A DNA stretch of 64,000 nt from Halocatena marina (lineage in GTDB: Archaea; Halobacteriota; Halobacteria; Halobacteriales; Haloarculaceae): contig NZ_JALLPK010000002.1 of NCBI RefSeq assembly GCF_023276375.1, positions 62,001-126,000 of the forward strand. Reading direction: 5' to 3'. Each line of letters begins with the position of its first letter. Within the stretch, counting starts at the first letter, position 1. Of this stretch, positions 27,541 through 36,591 are shown piece by piece. The notes under the pieces were generated by a model, which was not told where the DNA came from, searched no databases, and was given only the letters and a program-made list of their open reading frames with translations. A program made the translations under genes and the position numbers.

Positions 27541-28779
27541 GTGCACTCGTCCATTCCAGACAGTCCGTTGTCATCAGTTCCGCGTGCGGTGCTGGCCGTC
27601 GTGCTCAGCACATTTTTCCTCGGATTCGGCGGGGGTGTCGTCTTTCCGATCCTCCCGAACCTCGGGACTGTTCTCGGTCTCTCGTCGTTTACCGTTGGGC
27701 TCGTACTCAGCGCCAACCGTATCGTCAGGTTAGTAACGAACGCACCATCCGGGACAGTTGTTGACCGACTTGGAACGAGAGGTCCGTTTCTGGTCGGTGT
27801 CTTCCTCGAGACCGCTGCAACGTTCGGGTACGTGATCGGGATCGAATCACCGACTCCCGCAGGATGGTTCATCGGTGCGCGAGTCCTCTGGGGACTCGGG
27901 AGTGCGTTTGTGCTGGCGACTGCGTATACCATCGCTGCAGATGTAAGCAATGACGACACTAGGGGAACGAACATGAGCGTCGTACGCGGAGCGACCTCGC
28001 TCGGATTTCCAGCTGGAATGGCGCTCGGTGGGGTTATCAGCGAGTTGTACGGTCCGGTAACGGCGTTTGAATCCATGGCTGTGCTTTCGGTTCTCGCGTG
28101 TCTGATCTCGTACCGTGAGATACCTGAGACACACGCCGACAGCCGGTCAGAAAGCGTCGGTCTCCGGGATATCTATCTCGGACTCCCGGCGATCGCTGCG
28201 GGCGGAGCGAACTTCGGTCTCTTATTCACATACAGCGGCATCGTCTTTGCGACGTTGGTCTCGTATCTCGATACGACGACTGCTGCCTCGGTCGCGGTCG
28301 GTCCTCAGGGTACATCGGGCGTGCTGATCGGCGTCAGCGTCCTGACTGGCTCAGTGTTCGCAGTCATCGGGGGACGTCTCAGTGACGTGCTTGCGCGTCG
28401 CCTCCCATTTGTTGTCGGCTGTCTCGGCGTTACGTCCATCGGCGTTATCGTGCTGTCGGTCGCGAACTCATTTCCTCTCCTCGTAACCGCCGTCGTTCTA
28501 CTGGGAGTCGGTCAGGGTGGCGCTGGAGGACCGCTTCTGTCGCTTCTCGGCGATCTTACTCCCAACTCAGACATGGGTCGGGCCACGGGGACCTACAACA
28601 CCTTCGGCGACCTCGGGGCGAGCACCGGACTATTGATCTCTCTCCCGGTCGCGAACGCTATCGGGTTCGATTCGTTGTACCGGCTTGCCGCTGTTGTCCC
28701 TATCATCGCCGCCGTGGTGGTTATCTTCGGTGTTGCAAATATCGAGGAGACGGCGCCGGTGTCGGATGCTCGCGCGTAA
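27541..28779 (+). CDS. MFS transporter, likely siderophore exporter
   Basis: The 412-residue membrane protein is taken from the GTG at 27541, one base after the GS-like stop; the frame is open further upstream but overlaps the GS-like gene. About twelve helices are predicted, beginning with AVLAVVLSTFFLGFGGGVVFP, and the loop 2-3 signature NRIVRLVTNAPSGTVVDRLGTRG is the conserved MFS motif. A second loop motif occurs as GGRLSDVLARRLPF. The position as last gene of the iron-box operon points to export of the siderophore. Drug or metabolite export is the alternative. Confidence 0.88.
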   Translation: MHSSIPDSPLSSVPRAVLAVVLSTFFLGFGGGVVFPILPNLGTVLGLSSFTVGLVLSANRIVRLVTNAPSGTVVDRLGTRGPFLVGVFLETAATFGYVIGIESPTPAGWFIGARVLWGLGSAFVLATAYTIAADVSNDDTRGTNMSVVRGATSLGFPAGMALGGVISELYGPVTAFESMAVLSVLACLISYREIPETHADSRSESVGLRDIYLGLPAIAAGGANFGLLFTYSGIVFATLVSYLDTTTAASVAVGPQGTSGVLIGVSVLTGSVFAVIGGRLSDVLARRLPFVVGCLGVTSIGVIVLSVANSFPLLVTAVVLLGVGQGGAGGPLLSLLGDLTPNSDMGRATGTYNTFGDLGASTGLLISLPVANAIGFDSLYRLAAVVPIIAAVVVIFGVANIEETAPVSDARA

Positions 28780-29141
28780 TTGTTTGAGGTCTCGTCATTT
28801 TGTATTAGGACTCGGACGCCCAGTTCTGTGAGTTGAGTCTCCGTACGGTCAGGCAAAAGGTACACACCATCCCCATCGAATAACCGCATACGCTCGTCGA
28901 ATCGCGGTGTCATCCTATTCTACGATTCCTATTGATCACCTCTCACGCGGTTGTGACTCGATCTGAATATCTGATATTAATTGAAAATCATTTTTCTTCT
29001 ACGATCTTGCGTCTCATTCGTTCATTATCGTGGTTATTCTAATATTCCAACCTTCAAAGAGTAAATAATATGATATATGAGTGCTCGTGTAGTAGATGTC
29101 CCATTTGTAGGCCAGTGCTTACAAACGTAGTGAAATTTGAA
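28780..29141. other. Gene-free spacer
   Basis: About 360 bases between the exporter and the convergent UxuA-like gene. AT-rich from about 28970. I see no gene, RNA or repeat. Confidence 0.45.
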
Positions 29142-30092
29142 CTATTCCTCAAGGAGGCCCTTCATGTAGCCAACTGCGAAGAGTTTGCCCTTGATGTGAT
29201 AGCCGGGAATGGAGTTGTCTTCGTCGGCCATCGTTGGAACGTGGTCCGGGCGAATGGGACCGTCGAAGCCGACGTCGCGATAGGCATCCATCGCGGCTTG
29301 CATGTCGGTTGGGCCGTCGTCGTGCCAGGTTTCGACGAAGTCAGTTGCGGGCCCGTCGACATCGCGGAAATGGACGAAGTTGATACGCTCTCCGAACCGC
29401 TGGATTGTATCTGGGATGTCAACACCCATGGCCGAAAAGTTTCCCTGACAGAATGTGATCCCATTGTGCGGTGAGTCGACAAGGTCGAGTACCCGTTCGT
29501 ACGCCTCCGGACTATTGACGATTCGGGGCATCCCTCGGATATCCGAAATTGGTGGATCGTCTGGGTGTAGCCCGAGATACACACCCGCGTCCTCGGCGAC
29601 AGGGACGACGCGTTTGAGGAAGTACTCAAGATTCTCCCACAAATCCTCCCGAGCGGTGTTCTCTGCAACGGCTGGCGTCGGTCCTTGGCGCATCTGTTTG
29701 TCATCGTACGCACTCGTGAACGAATCACCGCGACTGGGTGTCGTGACGGAGGTGCGCGCCCAACGGAATCCTGCCATCCAATCATAACAAACGACATCGA
29801 CGCCGAGTTTGCCCAGATTCCGGATCAGTGTACAAAAACGCTCTATCTCCTCGTCACGACCGTCGAGACCAAGCCGTGTCTCATCGGTTACCGGCACACT
29901 TCCTTCAAAGGCAGCTGGTTCGATACCATGGTCACGATACCGGTTGACGATGCGCAGCAGTTCGTCGTACCTGTAGGGACGTGAGCCGTCTCCAATCTCC
30001 AGTGAGTGGAAGACAGCGTGATTTACACCGGCTTGTTTCGCGAGCGTCCATCGGTCATCTGGGTCTGGCGGAAGCACGAGCGAGATATTCAT
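29142..30092 (-). CDS. UxuA-like mannonate dehydratase family protein (paralogue 1)
   Basis: This 316-residue xylose-isomerase-like TIM barrel shows the UxuA signatures GLHPDDPP (metal-binding His/Asp region), GITFCQGNFSAMG, INFVHFRDVDGP and IRPDHVPTM. UxuA removes water from D-mannonate to give 2-keto-3-deoxygluconate, a step of glucuronate breakdown. It is shorter than bacterial UxuA, which is usually near 390 residues. It stands alone, convergent with the exporter gene. A second, longer homologue is at 36592-37641. The substrate may be another aldonate. Confidence 0.85.
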   Translation of the reverse strand: MNISLVLPPDPDDRWTLAKQAGVNHAVFHSLEIGDGSRPYRYDELLRIVNRYRDHGIEPAAFEGSVPVTDETRLGLDGRDEEIERFCTLIRNLGKLGVDVVCYDWMAGFRWARTSVTTPSRGDSFTSAYDDKQMRQGPTPAVAENTAREDLWENLEYFLKRVVPVAEDAGVYLGLHPDDPPISDIRGMPRIVNSPEAYERVLDLVDSPHNGITFCQGNFSAMGVDIPDTIQRFGERINFVHFRDVDGPATDFVETWHDDGPTDMQAAMDAYRDVGFDGPIRPDHVPTMADEDNSIPGYHIKGKLFAVGYMKGLLEE

Positions 30093-31130
30093 ATCTTGAA
30101 CTCGACATACCTATTCGAGTGTGGACTCTTAGGGTTTGCTATCCCACCAAGCGGCGTGGGAGAAATCGGTGCTGCCACAGATGGTGTCATCAATCATCTG
30201 TATGTCATCGTCAATGGACCACCGTATCAAGATTCACATCGACTGACCGATGTTCCGATAGTCACGATATCACACTCTGAGAATTAGCAGACATCACCCT
30301 AATAGATAGCCAAGATATTGTTGCCATTAGAGAGGATATTTGAAATGATTGAAAGCTGACTGTAAAATTCCGTTACAAGCGTACCATCGTAACTGAACGT
30401 GACCGCGTTCATAGCGTCGCAGTGGTCGAGAGTCTGGACACCGTTGACAAAAATATGGTGGGCACAGTAGTAATAATCACCATGAGATACTACGCTCAGT
30501 CGATATCATCAGAATGGCCTTGGTATCTCATGCAATAATATTCGTATTTTTAGACATCATATTATTGTAATCACATAATATTTACACACTTTCAATTGAT
30601 GAAATGCCTATAGAAGATTCAATCGTCGTATGATTATCTTGTCATCTAATATAGAACTATGCGTATTACTCGACTCAAAGTCGTTTTTAACCACAACTTC
30701 GTACTCAAATAGAATCAGTTCGTGGATAAAATGAAGAATGGGCTTTCACCGATAGGTATGATACGATTTAGAATCAGTTTATCTATTTCTGTCCAAAAAA
30801 TGGCGGATAGATATTATAGAAAATGATATTTCGCATTCGTGCGCGTTGAATACAGGTACGGTACTGCGTCAGTTACCGTTTCTTTGGACACTCATCGTTC
30901 ATCGAATTGCTTCCAAGTTTTCGTGAGTAACAGATTACTACGAATTGTAATTTGTTCACTCAACAGATCCAAGACTGCAGTCTCTTGATAATGAAAATAC
31001 CGTACTTCACGAGAGTACATTAAAATTCACCCTGACACTTTTGACTACCCTCATAATCCATGTTTATCCTATGTTTTTAACATATAACTAAAAACAGAAG
31101 TATTATGCCCTTCTGTTTTATCTACTATTT
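30093..31130. other. 1-kb AT-rich gene desert
   Basis: No gene is supported on either strand. Short frames between 30093 and 30290 lie across the promoter region of the UxuA-like gene and have no family character. Strongly AT-rich from about 30530 onward. Confidence 0.45.
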
Positions 31131-32777
31131 ATGATTGGAAAGCGTCCCTCGATTTCCAAAAAGAGTATAGCTCGATTACTGGTAGGGCTCATGATTCTAT
31201 CCTTGCTGACCCCTATCGCGCTCGCTGCAATGTCACACACAAATGCCAAAGTAGCTAGTAACGATAATCTTCGAAAGACAGCACAAAATGTCACATTTAT
31301 TTCAACACAAGGTGGATCACTTCATGTTTACGATCATGCAGGATCTCTCGTTGCAGTCCATACGGACTCAAAAGAGGTGATATGGGAACATGATAAGTAC
31401 CGTCGCTACATGGACATTGACCCGATTGGACAGAACCGTATATTGTTCGTTGCAGGTGAGCGAGATGGCGATGACTTCCAACGGGTTGCCGTTTTGATGA
31501 ACTGGCGCAACGGGACAGTATTAGAAAAGTTCAATGTTTCAAAAGACCTTCACGACATTGATCGTCTTGGCCCACACCGGTATGCGGTCGCTGACAAGCA
31601 CCACAATCGGATCTACGTATATGATTCTCAAACGAACAAAACCACGTGGGAATACGATCTCGAATCCCATTTCTCACCTTCTGCAGGTAGAGGGATTAAA
31701 AGTGCAGACTATTCCCACCTCAATGACATCGATCTTGCCGACAACGGTTCGTCATTCGTCATTAGTCCACGAAACTTCGACCGCGTCGTCCAAATTGATC
31801 GAAAATCGAAAGATATCGAATGGACTCTCGGCAAGGAAGATGCATACGACATACTCAACGAACAACACAATCCTTTGATCCTACAACAAGAGCCACTCAC
31901 AGTGCTCGTTGCTGATAGTGCGAATGACCGGATCGTTGAATATCAGCGAAAGAACGAGGAGTGGGAAATCGTCTGGGGGTATCGTGACGGTCTGAATTGG
32001 CCACGTGATGCCGACCGACTCCCGAACGGAAACACATTGATCGGAGACTCACTCAACGACCGTGCGATCGTTGTTACTCCAGATAGGAAGGTAGTGTGGG
32101 AATTTCAGATTGAACGTGGTGTGTACGATGTTGAACGGCTCCCGTACGGGGATGAATCCGTCGGCCCGACGATGGCAAGCCAACAAGACAAATTTGATGG
32201 GACAATTCAATCAGATAGACAACAGGCTTCGAATTCGATTATCTCTCAACTCGATAAGTCATACAAAAAGACATTTCAGATAGTGACCTGGATTCTGCCG
32301 GACTGGATCACTCTCAAAGAGTATGGCTATTTCCTCAGCTCAACACTATTGGTGGTTGGTTGGGCAACAACTGAATTCGTACTCGCCTTCCCTGCTAACA
32401 AATTCAGGCGCAATGGTTCCGTAACGAAAGTTCGTAGTGCTATACAAAATCTCCGCTTAGACAAGTTGCGTTCTGTCTTCGGGGTTATTGGAGTGATTGT
32501 AGGGCTAGGTCTAATCGCACTCCTCCCGATATCAGGCAGCGAAACCACTCTATACCTTGGCTTAGGAACCCTGTCGTTGGCCCTTGGTAGTTCTGCGTGT
32601 GACTTTTTCCGAACAGTGCTACCTAATCGGGTAGTTGTTGTGCTCAAAGGAAGTGTCTTCACCGGCACTCTCGCTGTCGCATTAGTACTACTTGCACTTT
32701 CGATGGTTCGTTCAGAGTTCCTGTTACAAGCCAGTATGGCCTTTCTGCTGCTTTTAGCTACTCTCGACGTATTGTAG
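31131..32777 (+). CDS. Arylsulfotransferase-like beta-propeller membrane protein
   Basis: This 548-residue protein starts with a signal-like hydrophobic helix (LLVGLMILSLLTPIALAAM, about 18-36). It is followed by a repeat-containing propeller domain with HDIDRLGPHRYAVADKHHNRI, HLNDIDLADNGSSFVISPRNFD and NWPRDADRLPNGNTLIGDSLNDR, as in arylsulfate sulfotransferase (ASST) family proteins, which move sulfate between phenols outside the cell. The last 170 residues hold about five membrane helices, an arrangement unlike periplasmic bacterial ASST. The substrate is unknown; sulfated algal polysaccharide or glycan processing is conceivable but not shown. It stands alone between two gene deserts. Confidence 0.78.
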   Translation: MIGKRPSISKKSIARLLVGLMILSLLTPIALAAMSHTNAKVASNDNLRKTAQNVTFISTQGGSLHVYDHAGSLVAVHTDSKEVIWEHDKYRRYMDIDPIGQNRILFVAGERDGDDFQRVAVLMNWRNGTVLEKFNVSKDLHDIDRLGPHRYAVADKHHNRIYVYDSQTNKTTWEYDLESHFSPSAGRGIKSADYSHLNDIDLADNGSSFVISPRNFDRVVQIDRKSKDIEWTLGKEDAYDILNEQHNPLILQQEPLTVLVADSANDRIVEYQRKNEEWEIVWGYRDGLNWPRDADRLPNGNTLIGDSLNDRAIVVTPDRKVVWEFQIERGVYDVERLPYGDESVGPTMASQQDKFDGTIQSDRQQASNSIISQLDKSYKKTFQIVTWILPDWITLKEYGYFLSSTLLVVGWATTEFVLAFPANKFRRNGSVTKVRSAIQNLRLDKLRSVFGVIGVIVGLGLIALLPISGSETTLYLGLGTLSLALGSSACDFFRTVLPNRVVVVLKGSVFTGTLAVALVLLALSMVRSEFLLQASMAFLLLLATLDVL

Positions 32778-32950
32778 CTACACTTCTAAATTATTACTCA
32801 AAAATACATACGCCATCTGCTACCTACTAAACGGTTAAATGTGTTAGATGTTGGCTGCTAAATAGAGATTTCTGCCGTATCGGAATTCGCCCGCAAGAGT
32901 CCGTCCGAGACAATCTCTCGACAGTGTTACCAAAAGTATCTTTCTTAGGA

Positions 32951-33859
32951 TTAATCACGATACTCATCAAGAATCCAGTCGTATTCCCTAACGAATGTTT
33001 CAGGTTCCATATAGAATGCATTCTGAACTTCTTCGAGACGCTGTCTCTTTTCGATGCCATCAAGCAGGAGACAGCCAATTCGATAAGGCAGTCGTGATCC
33101 ACCAAATATCCTACTCATCAACGTCTCACGCGCTACAGACGCCTCCTGAAGCGTTTCGCGGAAGGAATCGTATTCCTGAACGAACTGTCGTAGTTGCGGT
33201 TCTTCCGATAACACACGGTAGTCTTCACAGATCAAATGATTATGCTTTCCCGCATTTCCATCAGACTTCCGGAGTTTCAGTGGGGTGTACGTAGCGTAGC
33301 CCTCAGAATGAACTAGCGTATAGAATATCGTCTGTTGGTTCTCTCGTGAGTTTAGCGTGTCTAGTCCCAATTCGGTTGAGAAGTTGTGGACCCGATCATA
33401 GAGGACATGGGAACTCTCGTGGATCGCCGTATAGAGTAACTGACGTGGCTGCTGGAGAAATAGCGGCTCGTTGAGGTTCACATAAGCGCCTTGTTGTAAT
33501 CCGATTCCCAACTCGTATTCAATAGCCAGAAAGAGAGAAAGATTCGAGACGTTCTCATCTGGAGTGATGCGTTTGAGCTGTTGGTCAACTTGTTCAGTCC
33601 AGTCTGATTCGTTAGCGTGAATGTGATCCATCAACTGGATAATGTCTTCCCGATTATCCTCCAGATTTTCACCGGTAGAGAAGGCAGTCTGATTTTCAGT
33701 CATTGCTTCTGTGATATCTTCACGGGAGAGATCTCTACCGAGGAGCTCTGCATGGGTGCGTGCAATTTCGTATGTCGGATGGTTCCAGATCTCTGAAAGC
33801 GGAATCGCATCATCAACGTAAGAAATAAACTGTTTGGCAGCGGAATAGTCTATTTCCAT
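32951..33859 (-). CDS. Putative zinc-metallopeptidase-like protein (HEXXH)
   Basis: This 302-residue soluble protein carries HESSHVLYD near residue 145, a match to the HEXXH zinc-peptidase motif, with HSEGYATYTPLKL about 40 residues later offering a third Glu ligand as in gluzincins. The N-terminal part is helical and acidic. No signal peptide is seen, so it may work in the cytoplasm. I do not recognise a characterised family member; a DUF-type aminopeptidase-like protein is the most careful description. It is convergent with the ASST-like gene and otherwise isolated. Confidence 0.6.
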   Translation of the reverse strand: MEIDYSAAKQFISYVDDAIPLSEIWNHPTYEIARTHAELLGRDLSREDITEAMTENQTAFSTGENLEDNREDIIQLMDHIHANESDWTEQVDQQLKRITPDENVSNLSLFLAIEYELGIGLQQGAYVNLNEPLFLQQPRQLLYTAIHESSHVLYDRVHNFSTELGLDTLNSRENQQTIFYTLVHSEGYATYTPLKLRKSDGNAGKHNHLICEDYRVLSEEPQLRQFVQEYDSFRETLQEASVARETLMSRIFGGSRLPYRIGCLLLDGIEKRQRLEEVQNAFYMEPETFVREYDWILDEYRD

Positions 33860-35094
33860 GCCTTACACGTTCATAGTGAAGACTGAAACAATTTTGTCTA
33901 TTCTAAGTCTAATGATAAATATTGAAAATTTCTTGATCAGAGATCCTCAATGAATGATTAGGCTAACAAATTTCTCTACCACACACTCGTACGCTAACTG
34001 ACAGTGTTATGGAAAAGTAACTCAAATCTATATCGGATAGCAAGCTCCAGTCAATACGAAATTTCCTACGGATGTTGTGGCAATATGATAAATCAATCTT
34101 TAACCACAAATTTGAGATGCGACGCTCGTTCCAAAGAGTTTGACACAGTTCAAATGATCTAACTACACAACAAGATTTTCACCCAACTGTCCAAATGAAA
34201 ATTAAAACAGTAGAAATAGACACTCGTATCTAAGCAAGAATAGATAAACATATGTTGTTTCACTCTCTCGTTGCGGTCCACAATTCGCCACAGTGAAGTA
34301 TTCTATTTCAAGTAGCTTACTCGCTTACTAATTAATAGTAGTCCATTGATGAACGTCTATTAGTCGTTAGTTGCATAATTAGTATTCAAAACTTCTTAGT
34401 TAGAGGTTGTGACGGGATGAAACAACAACCATAGGTGATATTGTATACTCGAATTATTGTAATTTCCCTTCTGCGTTTTATGCATTCTGCGAGAATAGGT
34501 GAGTGATTACTTCTAGATAAGATAGCCGTCTTTGATTAATGGAATATTTAGCGAAGTGAGGTACTATTCATACTGAGACATACAGTGCGGTAATATGTTA
34601 GCCGTGACCACCAGTGGTTGAGCATAGTATTTACCTGAGCAAAACCGTTTTTGGAAATACATAATCTGACTGCCAGAGAGTGCATGCTCTTAGTCAAATC
34701 AGATATTACAGTAGTACGTATGTAATATGCGTGTTTGTGGTGATTGAGGTCGCCCGTTATCGAAATATCGCTCTGTCAAATTTCCGACGCTATGTACGCG
34801 TAAATGTGGTACGAATTCTCGAAATGATAGCGTCATTCATCAATGTGAGCGTTGTTGGCCCCATGTGTTTTATAACTGACTAACTTAAAACACTGACTCT
34901 GATCAGTACACAATGTGAAGTCATACTAACTACAATCCAGTAATAGTAATATTCATTCGGTAATACAAAATATTGACGCACAAATGATAATAATGGTCAT
35001 ATCACAGTCAATTCTTTCGTGAAACTGAATCAGTTTGTAGAATAACTGAATTGAGTTTCTGAATAGCGGATATCGTTGCGTATTCCGACAAGGT
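33860..35094. other. 1.2-kb AT-rich gene desert
   Basis: No gene is supported. The longest frame (plus, 34680-34883, 67 codons) lacks protein character. I see no transposase fragment, tRNA or repeat array. Confidence 0.45.
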
Positions 35095-35862
35095 TCACGT
35101 GTAGGTGATATTCAATTCAATAACATTTGCCACACTCTTGAGTGTGGCTGGGAGATCTTCTCGGTATCGCTCACCTTGGAAGCGACTAGTCGGACCGGAG
35201 ACGCTTATTGCTCCCTCTATCGTGTCGTTATTGTTGACAATGGGAACCGCAACACAGCGAAGACCTTTCACGCGTGCCTCGTCGTCGAAGGCGGCATCCT
35301 CTTCTCGGATACGCTCGAGTCGTGCAAAGAGGTCGTCCCGGTCTGTGATGGTGTTCTCTGTTGTCTCTGGCATCCCGTGCTGATCGATGATTTCGTTGAC
35401 ACGGTCGGAGGGAAGATGCGCGAGAATGGCATTCCCGAGTGCAGTGTTGTGCAGGTAGACACGCTGACCGATGTACGAATCTGTCTTGACAGCATCTGCT
35501 CCATGGGCACGGTGAAGATATATTCCTCGTCCGTGTTGCTCGACAAGCAGGTTCGCCAGTTCACCAGTCTCCTCAGCCAACGCGGTTACTTCGTCCTTTG
35601 CGATGTCGTATATTCGCTCCCGATGCCGGGCCTGCCCACCGAGGTCGAGCAGTCTCAGTCCGATCCGGTAGGTCTTATCCTCTTTCACGACGTATCCGTC
35701 CTGTTCAAGTGTGCTTAGGTAGTTGTGAATACTACTCTTTGAGAGATCGAAAGCATCGGTCAGTTCCGTTACTGTCGCTTCGTGGCGCTGTTTTAGCTCT
35801 TCGAGGATAGCGAAGGTTGTCTGGGCTGTCTTGACGGCATTGGAACTCTGCTGATTAGACAT
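35095..35862 (-). CDS. IclR-family transcriptional regulator (paralogue of 11049-11816)
   Basis: The protein is taken from the ATG at 35862 (255 residues; MSNQQSSNAVKTAQTTF). A GTG four codons upstream is possible, but a TATA box 26 bases before this ATG supports it. It has an N-terminal winged helix (VTELTDAFDLSKSSIHNYL) and an IclR ligand domain (GRGIYLHRAHGADAV, GLRCVAVPIV, GAISVSGP). It is divergent from the dead GH88 gene and next to a UxuA-like gene, so it probably once controlled a uronate-oligosaccharide operon. It is closest in this window to the IclR of the deoxyhexose locus. Confidence 0.93.
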   Translation of the reverse strand: MSNQQSSNAVKTAQTTFAILEELKQRHEATVTELTDAFDLSKSSIHNYLSTLEQDGYVVKEDKTYRIGLRLLDLGGQARHRERIYDIAKDEVTALAEETGELANLLVEQHGRGIYLHRAHGADAVKTDSYIGQRVYLHNTALGNAILAHLPSDRVNEIIDQHGMPETTENTITDRDDLFARLERIREEDAAFDDEARVKGLRCVAVPIVNNNDTIEGAISVSGPTSRFQGERYREDLPATLKSVANVIELNITYT

Positions 35863-35883
35863 AGACGACAACACATGTTCGAC

Positions 35884-35892
35884 AATAATAAA
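35884..35892 (-). promoter_or_regulatory. TATA-like box for the second IclR gene
   Basis: TTTATTATT on the minus strand is centred 26 bases before the ATG at 35862. It decides between that ATG and the GTG at 35874. Confidence 0.55.
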
Positions 35893-35959
35893 TCTATTCC
35901 AGTCTACCCGCCATGCTGTTCAGTAACACTGAAGCGAACGATGCAGACCGACGTTGTTT

Positions 35960-36565
35960 GAGGATTCATGCTGTACACACCTCGTTTGGGAGAGCTTGGA
36001 GGCGACGCCGCGACGATTACTCGACGTTTCACATGTGTAAGTTCGATGTCGAGACAGGTGAGCCAATCGAACACCGCGACAAGCGCGGCACGAACTACGA
36101 CTCAGAGTCGTGTTGAGCTCGCGGGCAGGCGTGGGCGGTGTACGGGTTCCCGCTTGCCTATCGTTACTCGGGCAATGAGGCGTTCTGCAAGATGGGTCGA
36201 AACGTCACCGAATACTATCTTGACAACCTTCCGGAGGACCACGTCCCACGGTGGGACTGTGGCGCCCCAGAAAATCACACCCGAGACAGCGCTTCGGCGG
36301 CAATCGCGGCGTCGGGGCTGATTGAACTGGCGTCCTGCCTTCCCGCGGGTGATCCCGATCGTCAGGATACCAGAACGCCTCGCTGACGATGCTGGACTCG
36401 CTTGGCCAGAACGATACGACCGAGGGTGAGGACTCCGAAGCAGTGCTCCGCGAAGCACAATACGCCCACGACCGCGAAGATTCGAACAACGCAGTCATTT
36501 GGGGTGACTATTTCTACTATGAGGCGTTAACGCGAGCGACTCGCAGTTGGGAACCGTACTGGTAA
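35960..36565 (+). pseudogene. Decayed GH88 unsaturated glucuronyl hydrolase (C-terminal half)
   Basis: Three pieces read as one GH88 enzyme. The first is STFHMCKFDVETGEPIE up to RGTNYDSESC, ended by TGA at 36114-36116. The second follows in the same frame as ARGQAWAVYGFPLAYRYSG, YYLDNLPEDHVPRWDCGAP and RDSASAAIAASGLIEL to about 36355. The third, after a frameshift near 36355-36370, is YQNASLTMLDSL and AVIWGDYFYYEALTR to the TAA at 36563-36565. The TGA stands exactly where the conserved Trp of C-W-x-RGQAW is expected, so one TGG to TGA change would explain it. The N-terminal half, with one catalytic Asp, is missing. GH88 enzymes remove the unsaturated uronate that polysaccharide lyases leave. 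Confidence 0.88.
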
Positions 36566-36591
36566 ACGACTCGGCACGGTTTCTGAGCTTT

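Noticed and set aside
36114..36116. TGA read through as Trp or selenocysteine in the GH88 gene
   Set aside because: The reading frame is also lost about 250 bases further on and the N-terminal half is missing, so decay explains the stop better than recoding.
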